NCBI GenBank assembly: GCA_905371275.1 | Contig: CAJPLH010000116.1 | Coordinates: 1-6,235, forward strand | Length of the DNA: 6,235 nucleotides | Direction: 5' to 3' | From: Prevotellaceae bacterium | Lineage (GTDB): Bacteria > Bacteroidota > Bacteroidia > Bacteroidales > Bacteroidaceae | Shown here: in pieces, positions 4,660-6,235 of the stretch | Layout of the letters: every line of letters begins with the position of its first letter | Numbering within the stretch: position 1 is the first letter of the stretch | Made by a program: the position numbers and the translations under genes | The notes under the pieces: model-generated | Told to the model about the DNA's origin: nothing | Databases searched by the model: none | The model's input: only the letters and a program-made list of their open reading frames with translations

Positions 4660-6135
4660 GTGAGAACTTTAGCTTGTATTATATACATTATTAGTGCAGC
4701 ATCCCTTCTCGCTTCTTGCTTAAGCGAGGAGGGATTTTCTGCTGCGCCCAACATCAAGTTGCACTCTAGCATTGACACTTTGTCTTTGGACACAGTTATT
4801 GCTGGAGAGCCTACTAACACATACACTTTCCAGATTTACAATCGCTCTACTGAAAATGTGCGCATTACTCGCGTTTTTCTTAACAAAGGAGAACACTCTC
4901 CTTTTAGAGTAAATGTAAATGGAACCTTTTTGCGCCCGAATTCCTCCAACAATACTTGGGAACTATATGGCAATGATAGTCTACGAGTTTTTGTAGAACT
5001 GACAGCTCCAGAAAGCCAACAAAGTTCTCCGCAAAGCATTGAGGATAAACTATCTTTCCAACTTGAGAATGGAAACGTGCATCGCGTGGTACTTAAAGCT
5101 GCAGGGCAAAGAGTAACTCGATTTGCTACTACTACTTTGAGTAATGATACAATCCTCAATGCCAACATCCCCTATATCATTAAGGATAGCCTTGTGGTTC
5201 CAGAGGGAAAAACTCTGACACTCACCGCAGGAACGCGACTCTATTTTCATCCCTCGGCACAACTAATTGTTTACGGCCGCTTAGTCATACAAGGAACGGC
5301 TGAACGGAATGTACTATTAAGGGGAGATCGAATGGGGTATATGTTCTCTCAACAGCCATATGACCGCATTCCCAATCAATGGGGAGGTGTTGTTGTTAAA
5401 CCTCAAAGCTATAACAATACCATTGATTTTTGCGACATTCACAGCGCAGATTTTGGCATACGTTGCGACTCATCCGATGTGAACACGCTCAAATTAAAAT
5501 TGACCAACTCCATTCTTCACAATTTCAGCAACGATGCGCTTCACCTCAATCAGTGCAATACAGAAATCGGCAACACTCAAATCACGAACGCTGGAGGAAA
5601 CTGCGTCACTATTATTGGAGGACACCATACCTTTACTCATTGCACCATTGGTCAATTCTATTCTTTTATTGGTTCAAAAGGAATCGCCCTTAGCATTTCC
5701 AATGTTTACCACCAGCAATTCACTCCTATTTCTCAAGCCTTCTTTAAAAACTGCTTGATTACAGGCTACAATGAAGATGATATCAAGATAGTAACTTCAG
5801 CAAGATATGCGCAAGAGAACATAAACTTTCAGTTTAATCATTGTGTCTTAAATACACCATTTACAACTGATAAGGAGAGAGTTATCAATTGCACCTTTGA
5901 AAGTGAGCTCCCCAGTATGGAACGACGTGAAAAGCATTTTTCACCGGCCTTCGACTTTCAACGACTGCAATACAACTTCACGCTCCGTCCGAACTCCACC
6001 ATAAATAACAAAGCCGACGTAGAACTGACCAAGCAAACCTTCCCTCTGGATCGTCAAGGACATAGTCGAATCATAAACGACACAGCTGCTCCGGGTTGTT
6101 ATACAATAGTTGCAACAAATAAAAAGGGGGAATAA
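4660..6135 (+). CDS. Probable surface lipoprotein with a right-handed beta-helix
   Basis: The 491-residue protein has a signal peptide (1-19) ending LLASC, so C20 is the lipid-bearing residue. The next residues LSEE are acidic, as in Bacteroidota signals for export of lipoproteins to the cell surface. Residues about 30-150 look like an Ig-like beta-sandwich (SLDTVIAGEPTNTYTFQIYN, RVFVELTAP). Residues about 170-410 show the short Asn- and Ile-rich strand repeats of a parallel beta-helix, capped by LVVPEGKTLTLTAGTRLYF and including NQWGGVVV (239-246). The tail (FPLDRQGHSR, DTAAPGCY) resembles the usual end of such proteins. Similar proteins of this layout occur across Bacteroidales with no known function. 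Beta-helices often bind or cut polysaccharides, but I see no catalytic motif. The only sensible start is GTG at 4660: TGA lies two codons upstream in frame, and there is no early in-frame ATG. It follows pepD by 3 bp. Confidence 0.87.
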   Translation: MRTLACIIYIISAASLLASCLSEEGFSAAPNIKLHSSIDTLSLDTVIAGEPTNTYTFQIYNRSTENVRITRVFLNKGEHSPFRVNVNGTFLRPNSSNNTWELYGNDSLRVFVELTAPESQQSSPQSIEDKLSFQLENGNVHRVVLKAAGQRVTRFATTTLSNDTILNANIPYIIKDSLVVPEGKTLTLTAGTRLYFHPSAQLIVYGRLVIQGTAERNVLLRGDRMGYMFSQQPYDRIPNQWGGVVVKPQSYNNTIDFCDIHSADFGIRCDSSDVNTLKLKLTNSILHNFSNDALHLNQCNTEIGNTQITNAGGNCVTIIGGHHTFTHCTIGQFYSFIGSKGIALSISNVYHQQFTPISQAFFKNCLITGYNEDDIKIVTSARYAQENINFQFNHCVLNTPFTTDKERVINCTFESELPSMERREKHFSPAFDFQRLQYNFTLRPNSTINNKADVELTKQTFPLDRQGHSRIINDTAAPGCYTIVATNKKGE

Positions 6136-6189
6136 AGCCCCTCATTTACTCTACGACTTATATTATCAACCACATAATATTCAAACATT

Positions 6190-6235
6190 ATGCAATCCCC
6201 CAAAAGCAACAGCAAACGCAAAGCATCTACACCCA
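6190..6235 (+). CDS. Start of an unidentified gene, cut by the window edge
   Basis: An ATG at 6190 opens a frame that reads MQSPKSNSKRKASTP before the window ends, without a stop. The piece is polar and basic, like the cytoplasmic tail of many membrane proteins or the loose N-terminus of a nucleic-acid-binding protein, and it cannot be identified. It starts 54 bp after the beta-helix lipoprotein on the same strand. No good TAnnTTTG box or strong terminator is visible in the gap, so it may be in the pepD transcript. Confidence 0.5.
   Translation, partial: MQSPKSNSKRKASTP

Noticed and set aside
6125..6142. AGGGG/CCCCT hairpin over the stop of the lipoprotein as a terminator
   Set aside because: It has only 5 base pairs with no U-tract after it, and its 5' arm lies in the coding sequence. 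It is too weak to call.

Overview
The window looks like ordinary chromosomal DNA from a member of the Bacteroidales (phylum Bacteroidota), probably near Prevotella, Alloprevotella or Bacteroides. Three signs point that way. The protein set is typical: zinc-free bL31, a DUF4494 protein, an OmpH-like lipoprotein, and a beta-helix lipoprotein with an acidic stretch after the lipid cysteine. The promoter-like sites fit the Bacteroidota pattern of a TTTG box about 20 bp before TAnnTTTG. No start codon has a Shine-Dalgarno site. I see no insertion sequence, phage gene, CRISPR array, tRNA or rRNA, and nothing in gene order or composition that marks recent transfer.

Layout. Positions 1-411 hold no convincing gene, but they contain a near-consensus promoter (230-261) and a leader of about 145 nt for bL31 (rpmE2, 412-663, +). 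A perfect 16-bp hairpin (686-721) separates rpmE2 from a convergent minus-strand group. In its own transcription order, from right to left, that group is a 69-residue single-pass membrane protein (2905-3114), an OmpH/Skp-like lipoprotein (2252-2860), a gap with a terminator-like hairpin and a new promoter, DUF4494 (1555-2010), and the YggS/PLPBP protein (788-1456), which follows another terminator-like hairpin.

From 3208 rightward on the plus strand are the aminoacyl-histidine dipeptidase PepD (3208-4656), a beta-helix lipoprotein that starts at a GTG 3 bp after the pepD stop (4660-6135), and the first 15 codons of another gene (6190 to the edge).

The genes do not form one pathway. They cover translation (bL31), vitamin B6 cofactor homeostasis (YggS), envelope chaperone or lipoprotein functions (OmpH-like and the small membrane protein), and dipeptide breakdown (PepD) coupled to a probably surface-facing lipoprotein of unknown role. 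I found no clear new multi-gene system. The points most worth a second look are the two face-to-face promoters between the small membrane protein and pepD, the ungapped internal duplication in the DUF4494 protein, the structured bL31 leader with a 37-codon reading frame ending just before rpmE2, and the tight pepD-lipoprotein coupling.
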